Below, in pieces: positions 1-6,124 of a DNA stretch of 7,756 nt (position 1 is the first letter of the stretch; every line of letters begins with the position of its first letter). The stretch covers positions 1 to 7,756 of the forward strand of contig CANFIV010000063.1 in assembly GCA_947446935.1 (NCBI GenBank), written 5' to 3'. The notes beneath the pieces are model-generated. The model had not been told where the DNA came from, searched no databases, and worked only from the letters and a program-made list of their open reading frames with translations. This DNA is from Sphingomonadaceae bacterium (GTDB taxonomy: Bacteria > Pseudomonadota > Alphaproteobacteria > Sphingomonadales > Sphingomonadaceae). The translations under genes and the position numbers were made by a program.

Positions 1-443
1 GTGCCTTTGGCACCGGTGGGGCCCGGCTCGTTTTCCAGCATGGTCCTTGCGGCCATCTGGCCGACCAGAAAGGCGCTGTAAGCGGCGTTCTGGAGCGTGG
101 CCCACACGGCATCAGGAGAGACTTCATTCACCGGCTTCTGGAATGCGTCCGCGGTGCGGCCATCGACATTGTGGACCACGAGAACCGGCCGGCCAAAGCT
201 GGCCTGCACATCGCGGAACAGCGCGGCGACGTCTGACGGATTGGCGGCATCGCAAGCGAAGGTCCTGGTGCCGTGCGATTGTTCGAGCGCTTTGAGTGCG
301 GGCTTTGCCGGATTGCGCGCGGCAAGCGCCACCTGAAACCCGCTTTCGGCAAAAAGGCGCGCGCAGCTTGCACCAATGCCCGGTCCGCCGCCGACGATCA
401 GGGCCAAGCCCTCCGGGGCATAGGGTGTGGTCGCAGTGGTCAT
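1..443 (-). CDS. SDR-family NAD(P)-dependent oxidoreductase, N-terminal part (gene continues past the left edge)
   Basis: Reading leftward from the ATG at 443-441, the frame stays open for 147 codons to the window edge with no stop, so the gene is cut by the window. The protein starts MTTATTPYAP and shows an SDR Rossmann fold: beta1 and glycine loop LIVGGGPGIG (residues 15-24), beta2 ending VALAARN (38-44), an Asp after beta3 (D65 in FACDAANP), and beta4 VLVVHNV (87-93) where classical SDRs have NNAG. An Asn (N119) lies in the expected helix-4 region. The arginine in AARN suggests NADP(H) preference, which is inference. The catalytic Tyr-x-x-x-Lys lies outside the window, so activity and substrate cannot be judged. 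A GGGGGA Shine-Dalgarno lies about 7 nt before the ATG. It begins 29 nt after the acyl-CoA ligase stop, so the two are probably cotranscribed. The glycine loop lacks the usual Thr and the NNAG motif is degenerate, pointing to a divergent SDR subfamily. Confidence 0.82.
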   Translation of the reverse strand, partial: MTTATTPYAPEGLALIVGGGPGIGASCARLFAESGFQVALAARNPAKPALKALEQSHGTRTFACDAANPSDVAALFRDVQASFGRPVLVVHNVDGRTADAFQKPVNEVSPDAVWATLQNAAYSAFLVGQMAARTMLENEPGPTGAKG

Positions 444-472
444 GGTGCTGATCCCCCCGATTTCAGTATCGC

Positions 473-2317
473 TCAGCCCTTATACAACCCATCAATCCTC
501 GCGCTGTAGCGTTCGCGGATTTTGTGGCGGCGGATTTTCATCGAGGGGGTCATTTCCTCGTTGTCGATGGTGAAAGCCTCGTCGGCGAAGGTGAATTGGC
601 GGACCTTCTCGATCACCGAGAGGTCTTTGTTCACGCGGTCGACCGCGGCCCGGATGGCAGTGCGAAAGGCGGGTAGGTCTTGCAGCGCGGTCAGGTTGAA
701 CTTCTCGCCCTGGGCGCGGGACCATTCCAGGGCCCATTCGCCATCCGGCACGATCAGGCCGACGATGTAGGGGCGCTTGTCGCCGGAAACCATGGCCTGG
801 CCGATTTCGGGCTGGAGCGTGAGCATGCCCTCGATCTTCTGGGGGGAGACGTTGTCGCCCTTGTCGTTGACGATCATATCCTTCTTGCGATCGGTGATCT
901 TGATGCGGCCCTGCGTATCGAGGTGGCCAATATCGCCGGTGTGCAGCCATCCGGCCTGCGGCCCTTCCTTGGGGATAGCCCGCGCGGTTTCGGCCTCGTT
1001 ACGCCAATAGCCGTGCATCACGAGTTCGCCGTGCACGAGGATTTCGCCGTCCTCGGCAAAGCGCACTTCAACGCCGCGCATCGGCGGGCCGACAGTGTCC
1101 ATCGCGAGGCCGACTTTGGGGCGATTGCAGCTGATAACGGGCCCGGATTCGGTCTGGCCATAGCCTTGCAGCATGGTGAGGCCCATCGCATCGAAGAACA
1201 GGCCAACGTCCGGGTTGAGCGGTGCGCCGCCGGATACCATGGCCTTGATGCGGCCGCCGAAGCGCTGGCGGATCTTGGGGCGCAGGGTGCGCTCGATGAA
1301 GAAGTCCATCGGCGTGTCGATCAGGCGGCGCAGGATGTTGGCGTTGCCCTCTGCCTTGCGCGCGCCGATGGCTAGCGCGCGGGCCATAAGGTAGTTGGGC
1401 AATTTGCCCTGCTTTTCGACCTGCTTCATGATGCGCGCGCGCAGCACTTCGAACAGTCGCGGGACGACGACCATGAGCGTGGGGCGCGTCTCCTCGATAT
1501 TGCTGGCGAGCTTTTCGAGCCCCTCGGCATAGTAGATCTGCGCGCCCATGCCGATGGGGAGGTATTGACCGCCGGTATGCTCATAGGCGTGGCTGAGCGG
1601 CAGGAACGAGAGGAATACCTCGGTTTCCTTGCCGCTGGCGTCCCAACCGAGATCTTCGGCAAGGATATGCGCCGCGCCATCGACATTGCACAAGATCGCA
1701 CCGTGGTGCTGGCAGACGCCGCGCGGGGCACCGCCGGTGCCACTGGTGTAGATGATGCAGGCAGTTTCGCCGCGGCCGATGGCGGCGATGCGTGCGGCGA
1801 CGGAGAGCTGGGCGCTTGTGGCGTCACCGCCGACCATCTCCGACCATTCGTGAAACAGAATCCGTTCGGATTGCATGCGGCGCAACGGCTCGATGCCAAT
1901 GATATGGCCGATGCCCGGCGCGCTGAGGCAAGCCGTGAGCAGCGGCTGTGCGAGCTTGGCGTTCGATACGATGACTGCGCGTGCGCCCGAGTTTTCGAGG
2001 ACGTGCAGGTGATCGCGCTCGGTGTTGGTGGTGTAGGCGGGGACCGTGATGAGCCCTGCAGCCATGATCGCGAGATCGGCGATGCACCATTCGGGGCGGT
2101 TCTCCGAGACGAGCACGACGCGCTCGCCCGGCTCGAGGCCGAGTTTGCGCAGCGCTTCGGCGAGGAGGCAGACCTGATCCGCCGCCTCGCGCCAGCTCCG
2201 CGATTGCCATTGGCCGTCGCGCTTGGCCCAGAGGAAGGGGCGATCGCCGAAGAACTCGGCGCGGGCGAGGAACATCGCCACGAGATTGGGGTACGCCTGA
2301 AATTCGGAAAGCTGCAC
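473..2317 (-). CDS. Long-chain acyl-CoA synthetase (AMP-forming, FadD15-like)
   Basis: This is a 614-residue member of the ANL adenylating-enzyme superfamily. It should activate a fatty acid to acyl-AMP with ATP and then form acyl-CoA, in the cytoplasm or at the inner membrane face. Motifs in order: the ATP-binding loop IIYTSGTGGAPRGV (188-201), LSHAYEHTGG (241-250), GYGQTESGP (385-393), HTGDIG (459-464), ITDRKKDMIVNDKGDN (474-489) and the C-terminal MTPSMKIRR (589-597), whose Lys594 fits the adenylation lysine. Length and motif order match the bacterial FadD15/ACSBG-like long-chain group (about 600 residues) rather than E. coli FadD; chain-length preference is inferred. The start is GTG at 2317, chosen because AGAGGA lies about 10 nt upstream; the ATG at residue 15 has no such site. 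In the loop, Arg replaces the usual Lys of PKGV and Gly replaces the second Thr of SGTTG. The next gene, an SDR, follows after 29 nt. Confidence 0.93.
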   Translation of the reverse strand: MQLSEFQAYPNLVAMFLARAEFFGDRPFLWAKRDGQWQSRSWREAADQVCLLAEALRKLGLEPGERVVLVSENRPEWCIADLAIMAAGLITVPAYTTNTERDHLHVLENSGARAVIVSNAKLAQPLLTACLSAPGIGHIIGIEPLRRMQSERILFHEWSEMVGGDATSAQLSVAARIAAIGRGETACIIYTSGTGGAPRGVCQHHGAILCNVDGAAHILAEDLGWDASGKETEVFLSFLPLSHAYEHTGGQYLPIGMGAQIYYAEGLEKLASNIEETRPTLMVVVPRLFEVLRARIMKQVEKQGKLPNYLMARALAIGARKAEGNANILRRLIDTPMDFFIERTLRPKIRQRFGGRIKAMVSGGAPLNPDVGLFFDAMGLTMLQGYGQTESGPVISCNRPKVGLAMDTVGPPMRGVEVRFAEDGEILVHGELVMHGYWRNEAETARAIPKEGPQAGWLHTGDIGHLDTQGRIKITDRKKDMIVNDKGDNVSPQKIEGMLTLQPEIGQAMVSGDKRPYIVGLIVPDGEWALEWSRAQGEKFNLTALQDLPAFRTAIRAAVDRVNKDLSVIEKVRQFTFADEAFTIDNEEMTPSMKIRRHKIRERYSARIDGLYKG

Positions 2318-2433
2318 TGCGAGACGATCCTCTGACCCTGGGCCCTTGCCGCGCCGGGCGGCGACCCTTCTGTTTGGGGCGGAAACTAGGCACGCCGTAG
2401 CGGAAGGGCAAGCGGGGCTGTGGATAGCAGGTA
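2318..2433 (-). other. Gap between ggt and the acyl-CoA ligase gene
   Basis: This 116-nt gap carries the ligase ribosome binding site and one weak promoter candidate. A GC-rich hairpin-forming stretch is present (GCCGC and GCGGC arms around 2348-2365), but no T-run follows it on the minus strand, so it is not an intrinsic terminator. Read-through from ggt therefore remains possible. Reading frames that cross the gap are GC-rich shadows of the neighbouring genes. Confidence 0.5.
2383..2411 (-). promoter_or_regulatory. Weak promoter candidate for the acyl-CoA ligase gene
   Basis: On the minus strand, TTGCCC (2411-2406) and TAGTTT (2388-2383) are separated by exactly 17 nt. They match the sigma-70 consensus at 4 of 6 and 3 of 6 positions, including the first TA and final T of the -10 element. 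Transcription would begin near 2376, giving a leader of about 60 nt before the GTG start. In a GC-rich genome such matches arise by chance, so this is only a suggestion. Confidence 0.28.
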
Positions 2434-4209
2434 TCAGGGCGAAACGGCGGTGCCTTCGCTTCTGGGGTCAGCAGCTCCAACCCAGTGTCCTTGGCCCGGA
2501 TCGGCACGGCCGGGCAGCGGAGTCCATTCGATCGCGTTGGCCTTGAGCCGCATCGGGACTGCTACAACCTTGGTATGGCCAAGCGCTTCCAGCGCCGGGA
2601 CCATAGCCGCAAGCGGTGTGCCCGCCTCGACTGCCAGCACGCCGGGGCCGGGCATGATAATGCCCTGCGCGATCGCCTCGCGCGCTGGCAAGTTCCAATC
2701 GAGCGTGCCGATGATGACCCGGATCACTTGCGGCGGAATGGTGAACCCGCCCGCCGCGCCAGCGATGAGGCGCAAGTGGCCGTCAGGGCCGTAGACGAGC
2801 ACCGGGCTCATCGAGCTGCGTGGCCGTTTGCCTGCCTCGATACGATTGGCGGTGGGCTTACCATTGCGGTCGGGCTCGATGTTGAAATCGGTCAGCTCAT
2901 TGTTGAGGTAGTAGCCGTTGACCATCAACCCGGAGCCGAAGCCGCTTTCGACGGTGGAGGTGTAGCTGGCGGCATTCCCCCAGCGATCGACCGCCGCGAA
3001 ATGGGTGGTGCCGTGTTCGGGGATCGGGCCGGCGGCGGCGAAGCGGTCGGTGGCACCGGCGGGCTTGCCGGGGGGGGTATCCGCCAGCGTCGCCTTGTCC
3101 GAGATCAACGCTGAACGCGCGGCGATGTAGGCCGGATCGATGAGGCCCGCTAGCGGAACGGGCACCAGATCGGGATCGGCGGGATAAGTGTCGCGATCGG
3201 CAAAGGCGAGGCGTTCGGCCTCGGCGATCAGATGCCATGCCACCGGCGAATTGGGGCCAAGCGCCTGGAGGTCGAACCGGTCCAGCATCCCCAGCGTCTG
3301 CAGCACGACCAGACCGCCGCCGGACGGTGGGCCCATGCTGCATACGCGCCAGACTCGATATTTGCCGCAAATGGCATCGCGCGGCCTGGCCTTGTAGCCT
3401 GCCAGATCGGCTGTGGTCATCGGCGCGGGATTGCGCGGGGATGTGCCAACTTTGGAGGCGATCGCGGCCGCGTTCTCGCCAGTGTAGAAGCTGTCTGCGC
3501 CAAGGGCAGCGACTTTGCTGAAGATCGCGGCCAGCGCAGGATTGCGGACCACGGTGCCGATGGGGAGCGGAGCGCCGTCAGCGCCATAGAACAGCGCGCG
3601 GCCGGCGGCATCGAGTGCCGCAGTTTCCTTGAACAGCGCCAGCGAATTGGCAAGCCGCGGCGAGATCGCGAAACCGTCCTCCGCCAGCTTGATCGCGGGG
3701 CTGAACAGCACACGCCAGGGCAGCTTGCCGTGACGCTGATGCGCCATTGCCGCGAGCCGCAAGTTGCCCGGCACACCGACGCTGCGCCCACCCGGCACTG
3801 CCGCGCTGTGATCGAGCGGTTGGCCATTTACATAGAACCACTGCGGCGTGGCGGCAGCGGGTGCCATCTCGCGCCCGTCGATGGTTTCGACCATGCCTGC
3901 CGCATCGCCGGTGACGAGAAAGCCACCGCCGCCTATGCCCGAGCTTTGCGGTTCGACCACGGTTAGCGCGAGCATGGTTGCAATGGCAGCGTCGGTCGCC
4001 GATCCGCCGAGGCGCAGCATCTGTGCACCCGCATCGGCGGCGCGGGGATCGGCCGCCGTGACGACGCCCAGATCCGCACCCGCCTCGGCAGAGGGCGCGG
4101 CAAGCGGGGGCGTGCTCGTCACATGCGCGGCGTTCGGCAGCGGTGCGCAGGCCTGGGCAAGCGAGAACAGCGCCAACGACGCGAGCGAACGGATGAAACG
4201 GGATGTCAT
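2434..4209 (-). CDS. ggt: Gamma-glutamyltransferase (glutathione hydrolase), exported
   Basis: With the start at 4209 this is a 591-residue Ntn-hydrolase of the gamma-glutamyltranspeptidase family, which cleaves or transfers the gamma-glutamyl group of glutathione and related compounds, usually in the periplasm. Family motifs: GGSATDAAIATMLAL then VVEPQSSGIGGGGF (residues about 68-97), GPPSGGGLVVLQTLGML (about 293-309), and the self-cleavage site HGTTHFAAVD, whose first Thr (residue 401, codon 3009-3007) should become the nucleophile of the small subunit. Near the end are KRPRSSMSPVLV and GAAGGF, the latter matching the family's oxyanion-hole Gly-Gly region. The N-terminus MTSRFIRSLASLALFSLAQAC is a clear signal sequence. 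Cys21 could be lipidated, but AQAC is a poor lipobox (Ala at -3, Gln at -2), so ordinary cleavage is also possible. An ATG 12 codons upstream (4245) would place extra residues before the signal peptide and overlap pyrD, so I reject it. The chosen ATG lies 10 nt after the pyrD stop without a clear Shine-Dalgarno, suggesting coupled translation. Confidence 0.94.
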   Translation of the reverse strand: MTSRFIRSLASLALFSLAQACAPLPNAAHVTSTPPLAAPSAEAGADLGVVTAADPRAADAGAQMLRLGGSATDAAIATMLALTVVEPQSSGIGGGGFLVTGDAAGMVETIDGREMAPAAATPQWFYVNGQPLDHSAAVPGGRSVGVPGNLRLAAMAHQRHGKLPWRVLFSPAIKLAEDGFAISPRLANSLALFKETAALDAAGRALFYGADGAPLPIGTVVRNPALAAIFSKVAALGADSFYTGENAAAIASKVGTSPRNPAPMTTADLAGYKARPRDAICGKYRVWRVCSMGPPSGGGLVVLQTLGMLDRFDLQALGPNSPVAWHLIAEAERLAFADRDTYPADPDLVPVPLAGLIDPAYIAARSALISDKATLADTPPGKPAGATDRFAAAGPIPEHGTTHFAAVDRWGNAASYTSTVESGFGSGLMVNGYYLNNELTDFNIEPDRNGKPTANRIEAGKRPRSSMSPVLVYGPDGHLRLIAGAAGGFTIPPQVIRVIIGTLDWNLPAREAIAQGIIMPGPGVLAVEAGTPLAAMVPALEALGHTKVVAVPMRLKANAIEWTPLPGRADPGQGHWVGAADPRSEGTAVSP

Positions 4210-4219
4210 ACCGGACACG

Positions 4220-5251
4220 CTATTCGCTGCCGACCGCCTCGGCAATGCTGCTCATACCTTCGGCGGTAACGCGCTCGGCAAGTCCATTGACGATCCGGCG
4301 GACGAGCCCCGGACCCTCGTATACCAATGCGCTGTAAAGCTGGATCAGGCTCGCCCCGGCTCTGATTCGCGCCCATGCGTCATCGACGCTGGCTATGCCG
4401 CCCACGCCGATCAGCGGGATCGCTCCGCCGCTCGCCTTGCGGAAATCGCGCAGGATATGAAGAGCCAGCGGGCGAAGCGGTTCGCCTGAAAGGCCCCCTG
4501 CCTCGCCTGCCAGTTTGGACCGCAGCGAAGGGCGGGTGATCGTTGTGTTGGTTATGATCAGTGCATCCAGCCGCTTGTCGAGCGCGATCTTGCAGATGGC
4601 ATCGATATCGGTTGCTGTCAGATCGGGGGCGAGCTTGAGGAACAGGCGCGTCGGCAGGAGGCCGCGCGCCTCGATCACCGCGTCGAGCAGGGCAGTGAGT
4701 GCGCCGGGGTCTTGGAGCGCGCGCAGGCCAGGGGTGTTGGGCGAGCTGATATTGACCGTAAGATAACTGGCGAGCGGTGCCATGATCCGAGTCATCTGCG
4801 CATAGTCGGCGATGCGGTCGGCCGAATCCTTGTTCGCACCGATATTCGCGCCGACTATCCCGGGCATGCCGAGCCGCTTGCCGAGACGGTCTGCGACCTT
4901 GGCCGCGCCATCGTTGTTGAAGCCCATGCGGTTGATCACCGCGTTGTCCTCAACCAGCCGGAACAGGCGCGGTTTGGGATTGCCCGCCTGCGGCAAGGGC
5001 GTAACCGTGCCGGCCTCCACGAATCCGAAGCCGAGAGCCAGCAGCGCGTCCGGCACTTCGGCGTTCTTGTCGAACCCGGCGGCGATTCCCACCGGATTGG
5101 GGAAGACTATGCCCGCGACTCGCTGGCACAGAACGGGCAGCGGTGCGGTGCGCGGCGTCCTCGGCCCATGGCGCAGCGCGGCAATGGTCAGTCGATGGGC
5201 AGACTCGGCGGGGATGCGGAACAGCAGGGGGCGACAAAGCGAATAGAGCAT
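4220..5251 (-). CDS. pyrD: Dihydroorotate dehydrogenase (quinone), class 2
   Basis: This 343-residue FMN enzyme oxidises dihydroorotate to orotate, the fourth step of pyrimidine synthesis, passing electrons to membrane quinone. The N-terminal helical segment MLYSLCRPLLFRIPAESAHR (1-20) is the membrane and quinone-binding extension that marks class 2. The barrel follows: NPVGIAAGFDKNAE (52-65), INRMGFNNDG (106-115), NISSPNTPGLR (167-177), KLAPDLT (206-212), NTT (235-237), GVGGIAS (282-288) and GASLIQLYSALVYEGP (299-314). Ser170 corresponds to the catalytic Ser of class 2 enzymes (Ser175 in E. coli). Length is normal (336-350 is typical) and no key motif is missing. The start ATG at 5251 is preceded by a modest GGAA about 11 nt away. 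It is the first gene of the leftward cluster, with ggt 10 nt downstream. Confidence 0.97.
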   Translation of the reverse strand: MLYSLCRPLLFRIPAESAHRLTIAALRHGPRTPRTAPLPVLCQRVAGIVFPNPVGIAAGFDKNAEVPDALLALGFGFVEAGTVTPLPQAGNPKPRLFRLVEDNAVINRMGFNNDGAAKVADRLGKRLGMPGIVGANIGANKDSADRIADYAQMTRIMAPLASYLTVNISSPNTPGLRALQDPGALTALLDAVIEARGLLPTRLFLKLAPDLTATDIDAICKIALDKRLDALIITNTTITRPSLRSKLAGEAGGLSGEPLRPLALHILRDFRKASGGAIPLIGVGGIASVDDAWARIRAGASLIQLYSALVYEGPGLVRRIVNGLAERVTAEGMSSIAEAVGSE

Positions 5252-5292
5252 GCGTTGGAAGTTCCGTTGGGCCCGGAGCAGGTCAGGAACGC

Positions 5293-5321
5293 TCTATTGC
5301 CACGCCGCAGCAGCGCGCCAA
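5293..5321 (-). promoter_or_regulatory. Weak promoter candidate for pyrD
   Basis: On the minus strand, TTGGCG (5321-5316) and AATAGA (5298-5293) are 17 nt apart, which would start transcription near 5286, about 35 nt before the pyrD ATG. Each hexamer matches consensus only partly, so the assignment rests mainly on spacing and position. Confidence 0.2.
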
Positions 5322-5389
5322 GCCACAATTGGAACCGAATTGCCGGTTAACCGCGCGTTCAGCATCAAATTACGGTGTCTGTTGCTGCC

Positions 5390-5419
5390 GTGCCACTGAT
5401 TTTGTCGAATCCGTACAAT
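5390..5419 (+). promoter_or_regulatory. Promoter candidate for a short plus-strand transcript
   Basis: TACAAT (5414-5419) matches the sigma-70 -10 element at 5 of 6 positions. GTGCCA (5390-5395) matches the -35 element at 4 of 6, with an 18-nt spacer. Transcription would start near 5426, about 75 nt before the terminator hairpin at 5500. Confidence 0.3.
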
Positions 5420-5425
5420 TTTCGG

Positions 5426-5534
5426 TGAGATTCATCGTCTAAACAGGCTACGCGACCCGAAGGGCTCGGTGCGATTTTGTATCGAGTTCTCGACTTTATG
5501 GCGGCTCGTGCCCCTGGCACGGCCGCCTTTTTTT
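5426..5534 (+). ncRNA. Candidate small RNA or prematurely terminated leader
   Basis: A strong intrinsic terminator at 5500-5534 faces right, but no plus-strand gene lies upstream within the window: the preceding gene, pyrD, points the other way. The simplest explanation is a short transcript that starts near 5426 at the TACAAT promoter candidate and ends in the T-run, about 110 nt. It would contain a small hairpin around 5454-5468 (GACCC, GAA loop, GGGCTC with one bulge) and the palindrome TCGAGTTCTCGA. I do not recognise it as a known RNA family. Because the suf regulator begins 138 nt downstream on the same strand, it could instead be an attenuated leader of that operon. The 5' end is inferred and the whole call depends on the terminator. 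Confidence 0.3.
5500..5534 (+). terminator. Rho-independent terminator
   Basis: The left arm GGCGGC-T-CGTGCC (5500-5512) pairs with GGCACG-GCCGCC (5516-5527), giving 12 base pairs with one bulged T and a CCT loop. Seven T residues (5528-5534) follow directly. The T-run is on the plus-strand side only, so it stops rightward transcription and is not bidirectional. It lies 137 nt before the suf regulator start. Confidence 0.85.
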
Positions 5535-5590
5535 ATCTGCGCTATGCACCGCCTTCGTTGAACGCGCGGCTACCGCCCGTGAAGGACACC

Positions 5591-5619
5591 TTGCGCCGCA
5601 GCGCCGGGCGGCCTAGATA
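5591..5619 (+). promoter_or_regulatory. Weak promoter candidate for the suf regulator and sufB
   Basis: TTGCGC (5591-5596) and TAGATA (5614-5619) are separated by 17 nt, each matching the sigma-70 consensus at 3 of 6 positions. It lies downstream of the terminator and would start transcription near 5626, giving a leader of about 45 nt. The weakness of the match would fit a promoter that is activated or tightly regulated, but chance is also possible. Confidence 0.25.
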
Positions 5620-5642
5620 ACCGGAGCAGATCAGTCCGATTT
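5617..5642 (+). promoter_or_regulatory. Possible operator for an Rrf2/IscR-type regulator
   Basis: An imperfect inverted repeat AAcCGGA-N9-TCCGaTT (5619-5641) overlaps the predicted -10 element and start site. Its halves, ATAACCGGA (5617-5625) and CAGTCCGATTT (5632-5642), partly resemble the ATA-CC-GAC and AGTC-GG-TAT halves of the E. coli IscR type 1 site, with the centre one base longer. Autoregulation by the gene just downstream would be typical of the family. This match was made by eye. Confidence 0.3.
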
Positions 5643-5671
5643 TAGGAACTGGCGCAATTCGGGAACACGCG

Positions 5672-6124
5672 ATGCGACTTTCGAGCATGGCCGACTATGC
5701 CGTCGTGACGATGAGCGCCGCGGCGCGCCATTGCGGCCGGCACGGCGCGGGCAGCGCGCGCATCTCAGCGCAGCAGCTGGCCGATGAGACCGGGCTGCCG
5801 GTGCCGACTGTGCAGAAGCTGGTGAGCAAGCTGTCGGCGGCAGGGCTGCTCAAATCGGTGCGCGGTCTTGGCGGCGGGCTGAAACTGGCCCGTCCGGCTG
5901 CCGCGATCACGCTTGCCGATATTGTCGAGGCCGTCGAAGGTCCTATCGCGCTCACGCCCTGCAGCGTTCATGGCCGGCATGATTGCACGCTGGAGGCGGA
6001 CTGCACGGTGCGCCCACATTGGCCAATGGTCGATGAAGCGTTGCGCGGTGCGCTTGCCGGCGTTTCACTCACCCAGCTTTCGCGCCCCGTGCGCGCGCCT
6101 GTCAGCGCTGCGGTGTCGGCATGA
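5672..6124 (+). CDS. Rrf2-family regulator of the SUF iron-sulfur assembly system
   Basis: This 150-residue protein belongs to the Rrf2 family and matches the SUF-associated regulator type. It should bind operator DNA and use Fe-S cluster occupancy to adjust suf expression. The N-terminus [12 protein letters not shown] is typical of the family. A winged helix-turn-helix spans about 31-61 ([20 protein letters not shown], then [10 protein letters not shown]), with the wing [12 protein letters not shown] at 64-75. [16 protein letters not shown] (79-94) leads into three cysteines, C97, C105 and C111, the likely cluster ligands; another Cys is at 21. Spacing here is C-X7-C-X5-C, while E. coli IscR has C-X5-C-X5-C. 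GGGA lies 7 nt before the ATG; a second in-frame Met at residue 6 is a poorer start because it removes the conserved MRLSS. The stop overlaps the sufB start as ATGA, so the two are cotranscribed and probably translationally coupled. Confidence 0.93.
   Translation: MRLSSMADYAVVTMSAAARHCGRHGAGSARISAQQLADETGLPVPTVQKLVSKLSAAGLLKSVRGLGGGLKLARPAAAITLADIVEAVEGPIALTPCSVHGRHDCTLEADCTVRPHWPMVDEALRGALAGVSLTQLSRPVRAPVSAAVSA

Larger units (their letters stand above)
5252..5671. other. Divergent intergenic region between pyrD and the suf regulator
   Basis: This 420-nt stretch is less GC-rich in its middle (about 5320-5500) than the flanking genes and carries no convincing protein gene. It must hold the promoters for the leftward pyrD cluster and the rightward suf genes. 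Visible signals: a weak pyrD promoter candidate, a perfect 10-bp palindrome CGGTTAACCG (5344-5353), a plus-strand -10-like TACAAT (5414-5419), a palindrome TCGAGTTCTCGA (5482-5493), a strong plus-strand terminator (5500-5534), and a promoter and operator candidate just before the regulator gene. Confidence 0.7.

Noticed and set aside
1565..2335. 256-residue plus-strand open frame over the acyl-CoA ligase gene
   Set aside because: The opposite strand encodes a complete, motif-rich ligase; this frame is its antisense shadow.
2348..2365. GC-rich hairpin between ggt and the ligase gene as a terminator
   Set aside because: No T-run follows on the minus strand, so intrinsic termination is not supported.
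1824..2507. 227-residue minus-strand frame spanning the ggt-ligase gap
   Set aside because: It overlaps both flanking genes in another frame, is rich in Arg and Pro, and has no domain or credible ribosome site.
3232..3966. 244-residue plus-strand open frame over ggt
   Set aside because: Antisense shadow of ggt with no recognisable domain and Arg/Ala/Gly-rich composition.
4210..4245. ggt start at the upstream ATG (4245)
   Set aside because: It would add 12 residues before a well-formed signal peptide and overlap the end of pyrD; the ATG at 4209 starts the signal peptide properly.
5143..5442. 99-residue plus-strand open frame over the pyrD start and intergenic region
   Set aside because: Half of it is antisense to the pyrD N-terminus and the rest shows no protein-like character.
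5400..5500. Possible tRNA-like segment (TCGAATCC near 5404-5412)
   Set aside because: No matching acceptor stem, anticodon arm or CCA-compatible end can be folded around it.
5498..5620. 40-codon plus-strand open frame beginning ATGGCGGCTCGT
   Set aside because: It starts two bases before the terminator hairpin and reads through the hairpin and T-run, so a transcript carrying it would end inside it; there is no Shine-Dalgarno before the ATG.
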